DNA of 24,623 nt from CAZMSD01 sp964568855. GTDB lineage: Bacteria > CAIWAD01. The translations under genes were made by a program, and so were the position numbers. Where the stretch lies: NCBI GenBank assembly GCA_964568855.1, contig CAZMSD010000048.1, positions 1-24,623 on the forward strand, in the 5' to 3' direction. The notes under the pieces were generated by a model that worked only from the letters and a program-made list of their open reading frames with translations, ran no database searches and was not told the DNA's origin. Positions 8,152 to 15,052 of the stretch are shown here, piece after piece (the stretch's first letter is position 1; each line of letters starts with the position of its first letter).

Positions 8152-9366
8152 ATGCCCGCCCACCACTGCATGAACCTGCCCTTCCGGGCGCTCGTTCCGG
8201 CGCTCGGAACATTCTGCTGTCTCACGGCCCTGGCCGTGCCCACGGCGATCTCGGACGGCCCGGAAAACGACTACGAGTCCTGGATCGGCCGGCTGGACGA
8301 CGGCCGGCTGCTGGTGATCTTCGACCGCAACCCGGACTGGCAGTCGGGCGACCTGTATCGGTCCGTCTCGGAAGACGACGGCGCCAGCTGGAGTTCTCCC
8401 GAACCGGTAATCACGGTTCCGGGCGACCAGGCCACGCTGTGCTTCCAACAGCTCCCGGACCTGAGCATCCACCTGTGGTACGCCTCCAACGAAAGCGGCG
8501 ATTACCGGATCCACGCGGCGCACTCCGCGGACGCGGAAACCTGGACCGAGGACGGCCAGGTGGACCTGGGATGGTGGGCCGGGATCGACTACTACGATCC
8601 GACAGTCGCGCTGGAGCCCGACGGATCACTGACCATGTGCTACGTGGTCTCGGGTCTGGGCGCCTACGTGGCGCGCAAGCCGGCGGGCGGATCCTGGGAC
8701 ACGGATCGCCGCCTGGTGGCCACGGGGGGTCAGCGCGCCCGGATCATGAAGCACGGCGACGGCACCTACGTCGCGGTGTACCACAAGCGCTCGGGACCGA
8801 GCCAGTACGACTACGACGTGTTCCTCAGGACTTCGATGGACCTCGACTCCTGGAGTCCGGAACTCCGGATGACCACCAACCTCAACTCGCACGATCCCTT
8901 CGTCGGCGAGATGTGCGACGGCTCGTACCGGCTGTATTACGCAAAGTACTCGCCGCCGGCCTACAACCTGTTCCTGCGCAGGTCCTGGAACGCCGTCGAC
9001 TGGGACCCGGAAGAGCAGGTGACCTCCGACGCCGTCAACAACACGCAGCCCCATTTCCTGGCCGAACCCGGGCTGTTCCACCTGGTCTGGGCGCACGCCG
9101 TCTCCTACCCCTACGATCACGACGTGTACTACGAGAATTCGGATTGCCCGGCGGGAGTGGTGGAGGACCTGCAGATAGCCCTCGCGGGCGACGGCGTGCT
9201 GCTGAGCTGGAGCCACTACGAAGCGGCGACGTTCAAGATCTACAGCGGACCCGAACCCTACGGGGATCTGCCGCAACTCGAAGGCGTGACCACGGAGACG
9301 GAGCTGCTGATCCCCGGCGCTCTGGAGCAGGGGCGGCGCTACTACGCGGTGCGGGTGGTCCACTGA
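8152..9366 (+). CDS. Secreted BNR/Asp-box beta-propeller protein (sialidase-like fold) with FN3-like C-terminus
   Basis: 404 residues. Start at 8152 has GGGGA about 8 bases upstream; the ATG at 8170 has no such site. Residues 1-27 or so are a signal peptide (LVPALGTFCCLTALA). Blade-like repeats follow: SEDDGASW at 73-80 is a good Asp-box (S-x-D-x-G-x-x-W), with degenerate copies at SADAETW, SMDLDSW and SWNAVDW. These mark the six-bladed sialidase/BNR propeller superfamily. The last about 65 residues (VVEDLQIALAGDGVLLSWS to YYAVRVVH) look like a fibronectin-III-like domain. I cannot identify the sialidase catalytic Arg triad, so enzymatic activity is not claimed. No PNPFNPST-type sorting domain is present, unlike other secreted proteins in the window. 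Same strand as the TonB receptor, 52 bases downstream, probably co-transcribed; it ends 22 bases from a convergent gene. Confidence 0.78.
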   Translation: MPAHHCMNLPFRALVPALGTFCCLTALAVPTAISDGPENDYESWIGRLDDGRLLVIFDRNPDWQSGDLYRSVSEDDGASWSSPEPVITVPGDQATLCFQQLPDLSIHLWYASNESGDYRIHAAHSADAETWTEDGQVDLGWWAGIDYYDPTVALEPDGSLTMCYVVSGLGAYVARKPAGGSWDTDRRLVATGGQRARIMKHGDGTYVAVYHKRSGPSQYDYDVFLRTSMDLDSWSPELRMTTNLNSHDPFVGEMCDGSYRLYYAKYSPPAYNLFLRRSWNAVDWDPEEQVTSDAVNNTQPHFLAEPGLFHLVWAHAVSYPYDHDVYYENSDCPAGVVEDLQIALAGDGVLLSWSHYEAATFKIYSGPEPYGDLPQLEGVTTETELLIPGALEQGRRYYAVRVVH

Positions 9367-9388
9367 GGCGGGTTTCGCCGGGCATCGA

Positions 9389-11683
9389 TCACAGGGAATC
9401 CAGGAACTTCGCCAGGAAGCGCGTCGCCTGGTCAGCGAAGCGAAAGACCGGAATGCCGGCACGCTCCAGCTCGCGCACCAACGGATCGTATAGCGCGCCC
9501 GAATCGACGGCCGTCACGAAGGGCGTGTCACATGTCGCGCGCAGCTTCGCCAGCCGTGCGCAAATGGCCTCCGACGCGCCAAGGTCCTCGCCGTGATGGT
9601 CGGCGGGTGGCAGCGTCTGCATCGCGGCGGTGAGCGGCACGATGGAAACCACGGCGGCATCCACTCCCGGGTCCTCGAGCACGGCGCGCAGGCAGTCCTC
9701 CCAGACGCGCTCATCGGCCATGGGCGTCAGGTCCAGCGGGTTGCGCACATCCACCAGCGCGTCGATTCCGCTGCTCGAGAATGCGCGGTGAAGGCGCTCC
9801 TCGGTCGCGGGGGCGAAGTTCGCCAGTTCCATCCGCACTTCGCGTCCCTGGACCGTGCGCCGCAGGTTGTCGGCCATGCCCACGCACTCGAAGCCCGCGT
9901 TGGAGATCAAGCCCACTCCGGGCGCCCGGGCTTTTTCGGCGCCCGGCGGCGGCAGCTTGCCGCGAAGCCCGTGATGCAGCCGCACGCGGCTCTCGAAGTC
10001 CTCGAAGAACTCCAGCGCGTCCGCGCCCGCCGCCTGGAACAACTGCCGGCAGGTCTCGAAGTCCCCGGCGATCGAGGCCGTGTGACCCTCGCTGGCGGAA
10101 CGGCCTTCCGCCGTGCGGCCAGCCTTGTACAGCAGCAGCCGCTTCCCACGCCCGGCCAGACGCCGGGCTGTCCTGACGGCTTTCAGACCGTCCAGGTCCC
10201 GGAAACCTTCCACGTAACACGCTACCAAGTCCGTGTCGGGATCTTCCGCGAGGTATTCGATGAAATCGCCCACGGTGAGATCCGTCTGGTTGCCGAGGCT
10301 GAGGGCGTAGACCGGATCAAGGTCCGCGATGCGCGACATCCTGGAGATCATGAAGGCGCCGCTCTGCGACAGGTAGGCGATGCCGCCCCCGGCGTCCCCG
10401 GCGGGCCGCGGCAGCTTGTACTCGGGAATGAACAGCGTGTTGACTCCCGCCTCGCGAGAGTAGATGCCCAGGCAGTTCGATCCGACGATCACGGGACCGG
10501 CGCCGGGCAGCTCGCGCGCGCGCGCGATCACCCGGTCCAGTTCCTCGCCGATGGCCCCTCCGCCCTCCTTTTCCGCGATTCCGCCCGGGATCACGATCAC
10601 CGACTCCGCGCAATCGCACTCGCCGATCGCCTCCAGCGTCGCCGGAACCTGTTCCGCATTCACCGCCAGCACGAAGAGGTCCACCTTCTCCGGCAGCTCC
10701 GCCGGCTGGGCAACGCAGGGAATTCCCGCGATTTCCGTCTCGCCGGGTTTCACGATGTGGATGCGCTCGCGCGGGAAATCCGCGTCCAGCAGGTTCTGCA
10801 GGATCGTGCGGCCGATGTTCATCCTTCGTGATACGCCCGCCAGGGCGACGCTGCGGGCGTGCAGGAGATTGCGGATTTTGTGCAAGGGCCTGGCCGGCGC
10901 CGGTCGCGGAAGCTCGCCCAGCCGCATCAGTCCGTCCAAGGGCATCAAGCCGCCCTTTGATACGACCAGCGGGTTGACCTCAAGCTCCTCGAGCAGGCAG
11001 GGAGCCTTCCCGGCCAGCGGCGAGAATTCGCGGGCCAATTCCGCGAAGGCGCAGAGCGCCCGGACCAGCCCGGAGTCTTCCACCGTCCTGCTGCTTCCCC
11101 GGGTTCCGCCGCTCAGGCGCTCGTAGACCGCCGTCCGGCGCAGCATCTCCAGGGCCGCCGCTTCGTCGAAATCCGCTGCGCTGCGGATCGCGTGGCCCCG
11201 TCCCGGCTGCAGGCGCTGGGCGTAATACTCGGCGTCCGTGCCGCCGGCGCCGAAGGTGATCACGGGCCCGAACTCCCGCGACCAGCGGACGCCCAGCAGC
11301 AGCTCGGAACCGAATTCCCCGCTGTAAGACACGTGCTCGACGAGCAGGATCCCCCTCAGGGGCGCCGGAGCGGAAGCGCGCAATTCCGCCAGCGCCCGAT
11401 CGACCGCATCCACGCTGCGCTCGACTATGCGCACCCCGCCCGCTTCGCTCTTGTGCAGGAGCTGCTCGGAGACCATCTTCAAAACGATCCGCCCGCCGCT
11501 GAAGGATTCCAGCAGCTCCTCGTCCGCGCGGGCTTCGACCTCGAGCAGTACCCGGGAGGGCGTCCGCAGGCCGAGGCAATCGAGCAGCTCGTAGACTTCG
11601 TGTTCCAGCAGCACGCGGCGCCGCTCCTCGAGTACGCCATGGATCAGCCCCGCCAGGCCCTCGTAATCAAGAATGTGACTCAA
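9389..11683 (-). CDS. Fused acetate/acyl-CoA ligase (ADP-forming), beta-alpha domain order
   Basis: 764 residues with a TTG start at 11683 (AAGGAAAAGGG just upstream). The frame extends to an ATG at 11776, but that extension is Arg-rich, lacks family similarity and runs into the divergent regulatory region. N-terminal ATP-grasp part (about 1-265): VLKMVSEQLLHKSEAGGV (67-84), EFGPVITFGAGG and LLEELEVNPLVV. The CoA-binding Rossmann domain starts near 269 (IRNLLHARSVALAGVSRR), then GSNCLG (401-406), SQSGAF (439-444), and the catalytic loop GHTASIAGD with the phosphorylatable His at 534. The family makes acyl-CoA from acid, ATP and CoA, reversibly, giving ADP and phosphate; in fermenters it runs towards ATP and acid. 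Substrate (acetate, propionate or aryl acids) is not determinable. Many fused homologues and the protein-acetyltransferase Pat/PatZ family place alpha first; here beta is first. No GNAT domain is present. A cytoplasmic enzyme. Confidence 0.9.
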   Translation of the reverse strand: MSHILDYEGLAGLIHGVLEERRRVLLEHEVYELLDCLGLRTPSRVLLEVEARADEELLESFSGGRIVLKMVSEQLLHKSEAGGVRIVERSVDAVDRALAELRASAPAPLRGILLVEHVSYSGEFGSELLLGVRWSREFGPVITFGAGGTDAEYYAQRLQPGRGHAIRSAADFDEAAALEMLRRTAVYERLSGGTRGSSRTVEDSGLVRALCAFAELAREFSPLAGKAPCLLEELEVNPLVVSKGGLMPLDGLMRLGELPRPAPARPLHKIRNLLHARSVALAGVSRRMNIGRTILQNLLDADFPRERIHIVKPGETEIAGIPCVAQPAELPEKVDLFVLAVNAEQVPATLEAIGECDCAESVIVIPGGIAEKEGGGAIGEELDRVIARARELPGAGPVIVGSNCLGIYSREAGVNTLFIPEYKLPRPAGDAGGGIAYLSQSGAFMISRMSRIADLDPVYALSLGNQTDLTVGDFIEYLAEDPDTDLVACYVEGFRDLDGLKAVRTARRLAGRGKRLLLYKAGRTAEGRSASEGHTASIAGDFETCRQLFQAAGADALEFFEDFESRVRLHHGLRGKLPPPGAEKARAPGVGLISNAGFECVGMADNLRRTVQGREVRMELANFAPATEERLHRAFSSSGIDALVDVRNPLDLTPMADERVWEDCLRAVLEDPGVDAAVVSIVPLTAAMQTLPPADHHGEDLGASEAICARLAKLRATCDTPFVTAVDSGALYDPLVRELERAGIPVFRFADQATRFLAKFLDSL

Positions 11684-11776
11684 TCGACCCTTTTCCTTTC
11701 GCTTGGAAGTCGCTGGATCGCCGCGCCCTCGCGCCCGCGCGGCGCCGTTCCGTCGTTGGATCAGCCAAAGTAGCAC

Positions 11777-11797
11777 TAGGAGTCCGACAGACTCCTA
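11777..11797. promoter_or_regulatory. Inverted repeat (8-bp arms, 5-base spacer) between divergent genes
   Basis: TAGGAGTC at 11777-11784 and GACTCCTA at 11790-11797 are perfect inverted copies around CGACA. The repeat lies between the CoA ligase start (11683, leftward) and the Arg-rich protein gene (11873, rightward); a TATATT box sits at 11825-11830 for the rightward gene. Symmetry and position suit a dimeric repressor or activator site; a leader hairpin is also possible. No regulator gene is adjacent. Confidence 0.4.
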
Positions 11798-11872
11798 ATG
11801 GACCGGGCGCTGGGCCTCATCCATTATATTCAGTGGACGAGGTCGCAGCAGAGACGAAGAGAGAACCAGCCG

Positions 11873-12763
11873 ATGCAGAAAGCGGGAAAGACGGGCGCGG
11901 ACGGCGCTCCCTCGAAAGACAGGGCGGCGGGATCGAGCCCGAAGAAGACTTCGCGCCGCCGCCGAGGCAGGGGACGGCGCGGCTCCTCGGAGGTGCAGGG
12001 TGGCCGGACGAAAGGCCGGCAGGCGACCGGATCCGAGACGGGGACCGGGGACCGCAAGGGTACGGAGAAAAGGGCCACCGCTCCCGGGGGGGAATCCCGG
12101 GGCCGGGAATCCGCCGCCGCGGACCGCCCAGAGCGCCGGAAAGGCGGGCGCGGTACGCCACGCAAAGGCAGGCGCAGGAGCGATCGTGACCGGCGCCGCC
12201 AGGATCGCTCGGATCAGCCCTCGCGCAGACGACAGAAAGCCCCGCCGGAGGAGGCCGTTCCCGCGCTGGAGGATTGGGCCTTCGATCACAAAGGATACAC
12301 GGTCTGGATGGGCTTCCAGCGGATCATCCCACCGATGTCGGACGGCAGCAACCGCCGGGCCTACGTGGTGGACATCCACGCCGGCGAAGAAGCGGTGGAT
12401 TCCGGACAGCTGCCCCTTGTCGACGAACTGCGGGGCCTCTTCGCCTGCTGCGACAGCGTCGACAAGGCGAAGAAAGGCCTGCAGGAAGATTTCCAGCGCA
12501 GATCCGAAGAGCTTGAGCTGCCCGATGCGGATACGCTTGCGGCCCCGGCGTCCGCCGAAAGCCCCGGCGCCGGAGTCCCTTCCACGTCCACCGGGGATGA
12601 TGCCACGGAGAGGGCTTCGACTGAACCATCCGGCCGGGAAAAGGACGCGGGCGAGAGTGACAAGCACGCCCCCGCCGGCAGCGCCCTGGCTACGGCCGAG
12701 TTTCTTCCCCTGGATACCGACCAGGAGGAAATCGACCGGATCAATGCTCGCCATCGCAGGTAG
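11873..12763 (+). CDS. Arg/Gly-rich basic protein with a small conserved-looking core, unknown function
   Basis: 296 residues, starting at the ATG at 11873 (purine-rich GAAGAGAGAA upstream, a weak ribosome-binding site). I do not recognise the family. Residues 1-122 are predicted disordered and strongly basic, with TSRRRRGRGRRGSS (27-39) and GRRRSDRDRRRQDRS (99-113) blocks. Residues about 132-217 look folded: LEDWAFDHKGYTVWMGFQRIIPP, then RRAYVVDIHAGEEAVDSG, then helices (LVDELRGLFACCDSVDKAKKGLQEDF). Residues 218-296 form an acidic, Ser/Ala/Pro-rich tail. No signal peptide or membrane segment is seen, so it is probably cytoplasmic; charge and RGR content suggest nucleic-acid binding, which is inference. 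Codon-position bias (GC-rich, reading through without stops on this frame) is consistent with coding, but other frames are also open here, so the frame choice is less certain than for its neighbours. Monocistronic by appearance. Confidence 0.6.
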   Translation: MQKAGKTGADGAPSKDRAAGSSPKKTSRRRRGRGRRGSSEVQGGRTKGRQATGSETGTGDRKGTEKRATAPGGESRGRESAAADRPERRKGGRGTPRKGRRRSDRDRRRQDRSDQPSRRRQKAPPEEAVPALEDWAFDHKGYTVWMGFQRIIPPMSDGSNRRAYVVDIHAGEEAVDSGQLPLVDELRGLFACCDSVDKAKKGLQEDFQRRSEELELPDADTLAAPASAESPGAGVPSTSTGDDATERASTEPSGREKDAGESDKHAPAGSALATAEFLPLDTDQEEIDRINARHRR

Positions 12764-12934
12764 CGCCTGAACCCTGCGTCGAAAATGCTGCAGTCGGCGA
12801 GCGGGATGATTCCATCTCCCTCCGAGCCCGCTTGTTCTACCTACCATTGGTTGTATTGAGCAAAAATCCCCTGAAGATGTGGAAAGTTTTTCCCAGGACT
12901 TAAGAAGTTCGGGAGTTTTAGGGTTCTCAAGTGC

Positions 12935-12959
12935 TGAAGTTTTTGAGTCGAGCCGATAA
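12935..12959 (+). promoter_or_regulatory. Sigma-28 (FliA)-like flagellar promoter
   Basis: GCCGATAA at 12952-12959 is an exact match to the flagellar sigma-28 -10 element. TGAAGTTT at 12935-12942 resembles the -35 element TAAAGTTT; the spacing from TGAA to the -10 is 13 bases where 15 is usual, so the -35 is imperfect. It lies 64 bases upstream of the flagellin start, the expected position for a class-3 flagellar gene. Confidence 0.6.
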
Positions 12960-13023
12960 GAACTCCAAAGCCGGCGGTGAGTGCTTCAGTCGCAGGCGTC
13001 GCATCGGCAGCAGGAGGTTCGAC

Positions 13024-13854
13024 TTGGCTTTCAGAATCAATCACAATGTGACATCGCTGACCGTCCAGCGGCATTTAAGCAACACGATCCGGGACCTGGA
13101 CCGGGCGGTGGAGAGGCTTTCCTCGGGCCTCAGGGTCAACAACGCCTGGGACGATCCCGCGGCCCTGGCGGTCTCGGAAAAGTTCCGCGCGCAGATCGCG
13201 AGCATGGAGGAAGCCGAGCGCAACACGAACACCGGCATCAACCTGCTGGCCACCGCCGAGGGGGCGCTTTCCACAATCGACGAGAAGCTCACGCGGATGC
13301 GGGCGCTGGCCGTGGAAGCCGCCAACGGAACCCTGACCAGCCTGGACCGCAGCTACCTGGACGTGGAGTTCCAGCAACTGAAGAGCGAGATCACGCGCAT
13401 CGCCCAGGTCACCAACTACAACGGTCTGAACCTGATCGACGGCACCTACAGCAGCAGCGGCATTACCCTGCAGGTGGGCACCTACACCGTCTCGGGCGAG
13501 GATTACTATTCGCTGACCCTGAACGACATGAGTTCCAGTGCCCTGGGCATCAGCTCCGCTGAACTGACCACCACGGCCCTGGCCCAATCCGCCATCACGC
13601 TGATGGACAGCGCGATCAACGAGAAGGATACGGAGCGCACGCGCATCGGCGCCTACGTCGAACGCCTCCAGTACACGCTGGAGAACCTGCAGGTGGCCCG
13701 GGAGAACGCCGTCGACTCTGAGTCCACCATCCGCGACGCGGACATCGCCGAGGAAACCTCGAACATGGTCCGGGCGCAGATCCTGATGCAGTCGGGCGTG
13801 GCCATGCTGGTGCAGGTCAACACCCAGCCTTCGCTGGCGCTGGAACTGCTCTGA
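13024..13854 (+). CDS. fliC: Flagellin
   Basis: 276 residues with a TTG start: AGGAGG at 13012-13017 is 6 bases before it and the resulting N-terminus MAFRINHNVTSLTVQRHLSN is typical of flagellins; upstream in-frame ATG at 12931 lies in the promoter and is rejected. The N-terminal D0/D1 region (1-140) has LSSGLRVNNAWDDPAALAVSEKFRAQI and NYNGLNLIDG; the C-terminal D1/D0 region (about 190-276) has ARENAVDSESTIRDADIAEETSNMV and ends QPSLALELL. Between them only about 50 residues remain, so the surface D2/D3 domains are essentially absent, as in other short flagellins. It polymerises outside the cell into the flagellar filament after export by the flagellar type III system. No other flagellar gene is in the window. 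Preceded by a sigma-28-like promoter and followed by a terminator: a single-gene unit. The symbol is by family; hag/flaA are equivalents. Confidence 0.96.
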   Translation: MAFRINHNVTSLTVQRHLSNTIRDLDRAVERLSSGLRVNNAWDDPAALAVSEKFRAQIASMEEAERNTNTGINLLATAEGALSTIDEKLTRMRALAVEAANGTLTSLDRSYLDVEFQQLKSEITRIAQVTNYNGLNLIDGTYSSSGITLQVGTYTVSGEDYYSLTLNDMSSSALGISSAELTTTALAQSAITLMDSAINEKDTERTRIGAYVERLQYTLENLQVARENAVDSESTIRDADIAEETSNMVRAQILMQSGVAMLVQVNTQPSLALELL

Positions 13855-13900
13855 CAAACAGCCTTCAACTCTTGTCCGCCTGGACAGGTTGACGATCTGC

Positions 13901-13934
13901 AAAAGGGCCGGCTTCTCCACAGCCGGTCTTTTCT
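13901..13934 (+). terminator. Rho-independent terminator of the flagellin gene
   Basis: GGCCGGC and GCCGGTC (one G-U pair) pair across an eight- to nine-base loop, with AAAAG before and TTTTCT after, about 50 bases after the flagellin stop. Confidence 0.8.
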
Positions 13935-13952
13935 ATCCGGGCCCAAACAAAG

Positions 13953-13982
13953 GAACCCGCCGATCCGCAGACCGGCGGGTTC
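13953..13982 (-). terminator. Terminator of the leftward TonB/PorV operon
   Basis: GAACCCGCC (13953-13961) and GGCGGGTTC (13974-13982) form a perfect 9-bp stem; read leftward it is followed by CTTTGTTT. It lies 22 bases beyond the stop of the PorV-type gene. Confidence 0.75.
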
Positions 13983-14004
13983 GAAACATCCGTTCAGTTG
14001 AATC

Positions 14005-15033
14005 CTAGAACTCGAAGCGCAGCGTCCACCATTGGGAAGCGTCGAAGAGCTCGTTGGGATTGTAGCTCCAGTCCACGTAGACGTTGTTGGCCCCCAGGTC
14101 CAGCTTGAAGCCCACGCCGCCGGCCCAGGAATAGAGGTATTCCTGGTTACTCTCGAGCTGCGAGGCGTAGACGTAGCCGGTCCGCAGAAAGACCTGGCTG
14201 CGGAAGGCGTATTCCGAACCGAAGCGGTACTCGTCCGAGCTGGAGTGGTTGGCCTGGTACGTGCCGTAGAAGGTCAGGCGGTTCAGCGGGTCCTCGATGG
14301 CGTCGTAGGCCAGTCCGAACTGGAACGTGGAAGGCAGATCGAAGGGAGCGAACTGAGGTTTCACCACGCGCGAGGCGGCACCTTCTTCGTCGTCCCGGAA
14401 GTCGACGCGCTCCGTGCCGCCGTAGCCGTCGAATTCCATCACCGGCCCGTAGTTCTTCAGCACGATACCGAATGACAGGCCGGTCATGGGCGTCTCCACC
14501 TGCACCCCGAAGTCGGCGGCCCAGCCCGTGGCGCTCATGTCCTTGATCTTTTCGCTGAGCAGGTTGAGGTTGATGCCCAGGCTGACCCGGTCGTTCATCC
14601 GGCGCGCCCAGCCCATTGTCACTACCGTGAACCTGGGTTTGATGATGTTGCCGGTTCCTTCCGGCATGGCTTCGGTGGTCTCGATCAGGTCGCCGATGTT
14701 GAGAATCCGCGCGGCGAGGCCGAAGGCCCCCACCTCGCCGAAGTTGTGCGCGGCGGCGAACTGGTGGAGTTTCATGTCGGCCCAGTACTGGTACGAGCCG
14801 AAGGTCGCCTCCGAGGATTTCAGATTGGCCATCCCGCCGGGATTCCAGAAGATGGCCTCGACACCGCCGGCATCGCCCAGGAACGAACCCATCAGGGCGG
14901 TCCCGCGGGCTCCCACGGGGATGCGCAGCTCGTGCGCGCCGGTAGTGCCGACCGAACTGACTCCCGCCTGGGCGGAAATGCCGCAGGCGAGCAGGGTGCC
15001 CAATACGACACCGATGTGTTTCATGCGGAACAT
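14005..15033 (-). CDS. PorV/PorQ-family outer-membrane beta-barrel protein
   Basis: 342 residues from the ATG at 15033 (GGGAGGAG directly upstream, 2-4 base gap); an ATG at 15024 is a second option and gives the cleaner signal peptide MKHIGVVLGTLLACGISAQA. The mature N-terminus shows the family pattern: TTGAHELRIPVGARGTALMGS, then EAIFWNPGGMANL, and alternating beta strands to a terminal aromatic (WWTLRFEF). PorV-type proteins are FadL-like barrels; PorV itself is the type IX secretion shuttle that receives sorting-domain clients, but many paralogues of unknown role exist in FCB bacteria. Last gene of an operon (19 bases after the stop of the 1027-residue protein). This setting suggests it handles or accompanies the two proteins encoded before it; that is inference. 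About 342 residues is close to the usual family length. Confidence 0.82.
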   Translation of the reverse strand: MFRMKHIGVVLGTLLACGISAQAGVSSVGTTGAHELRIPVGARGTALMGSFLGDAGGVEAIFWNPGGMANLKSSEATFGSYQYWADMKLHQFAAAHNFGEVGAFGLAARILNIGDLIETTEAMPEGTGNIIKPRFTVVTMGWARRMNDRVSLGINLNLLSEKIKDMSATGWAADFGVQVETPMTGLSFGIVLKNYGPVMEFDGYGGTERVDFRDDEEGAASRVVKPQFAPFDLPSTFQFGLAYDAIEDPLNRLTFYGTYQANHSSSDEYRFGSEYAFRSQVFLRTGYVYASQLESNQEYLYSWAGGVGFKLDLGANNVYVDWSYNPNELFDASQWWTLRFEF

Positions 15034-15052
15034 GGCTCCTCCCAAGCTTTGA

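Noticed and set aside
6711..8523. Minus-strand frames of 510 and 221 codons
   Set aside because: They are opposite the TonB receptor and the propeller gene, which show clear families on the plus strand.
9593..10831. 412-codon plus-strand frame
   Set aside because: It mirrors the CoA ligase, whose motifs and catalytic His are clear.
12781..12832. Possible terminator behind the Arg-rich gene (AGCGGG ... CCCGCT)
   Set aside because: Only a 6-bp stem with a loop of about 21 bases and no T tract.
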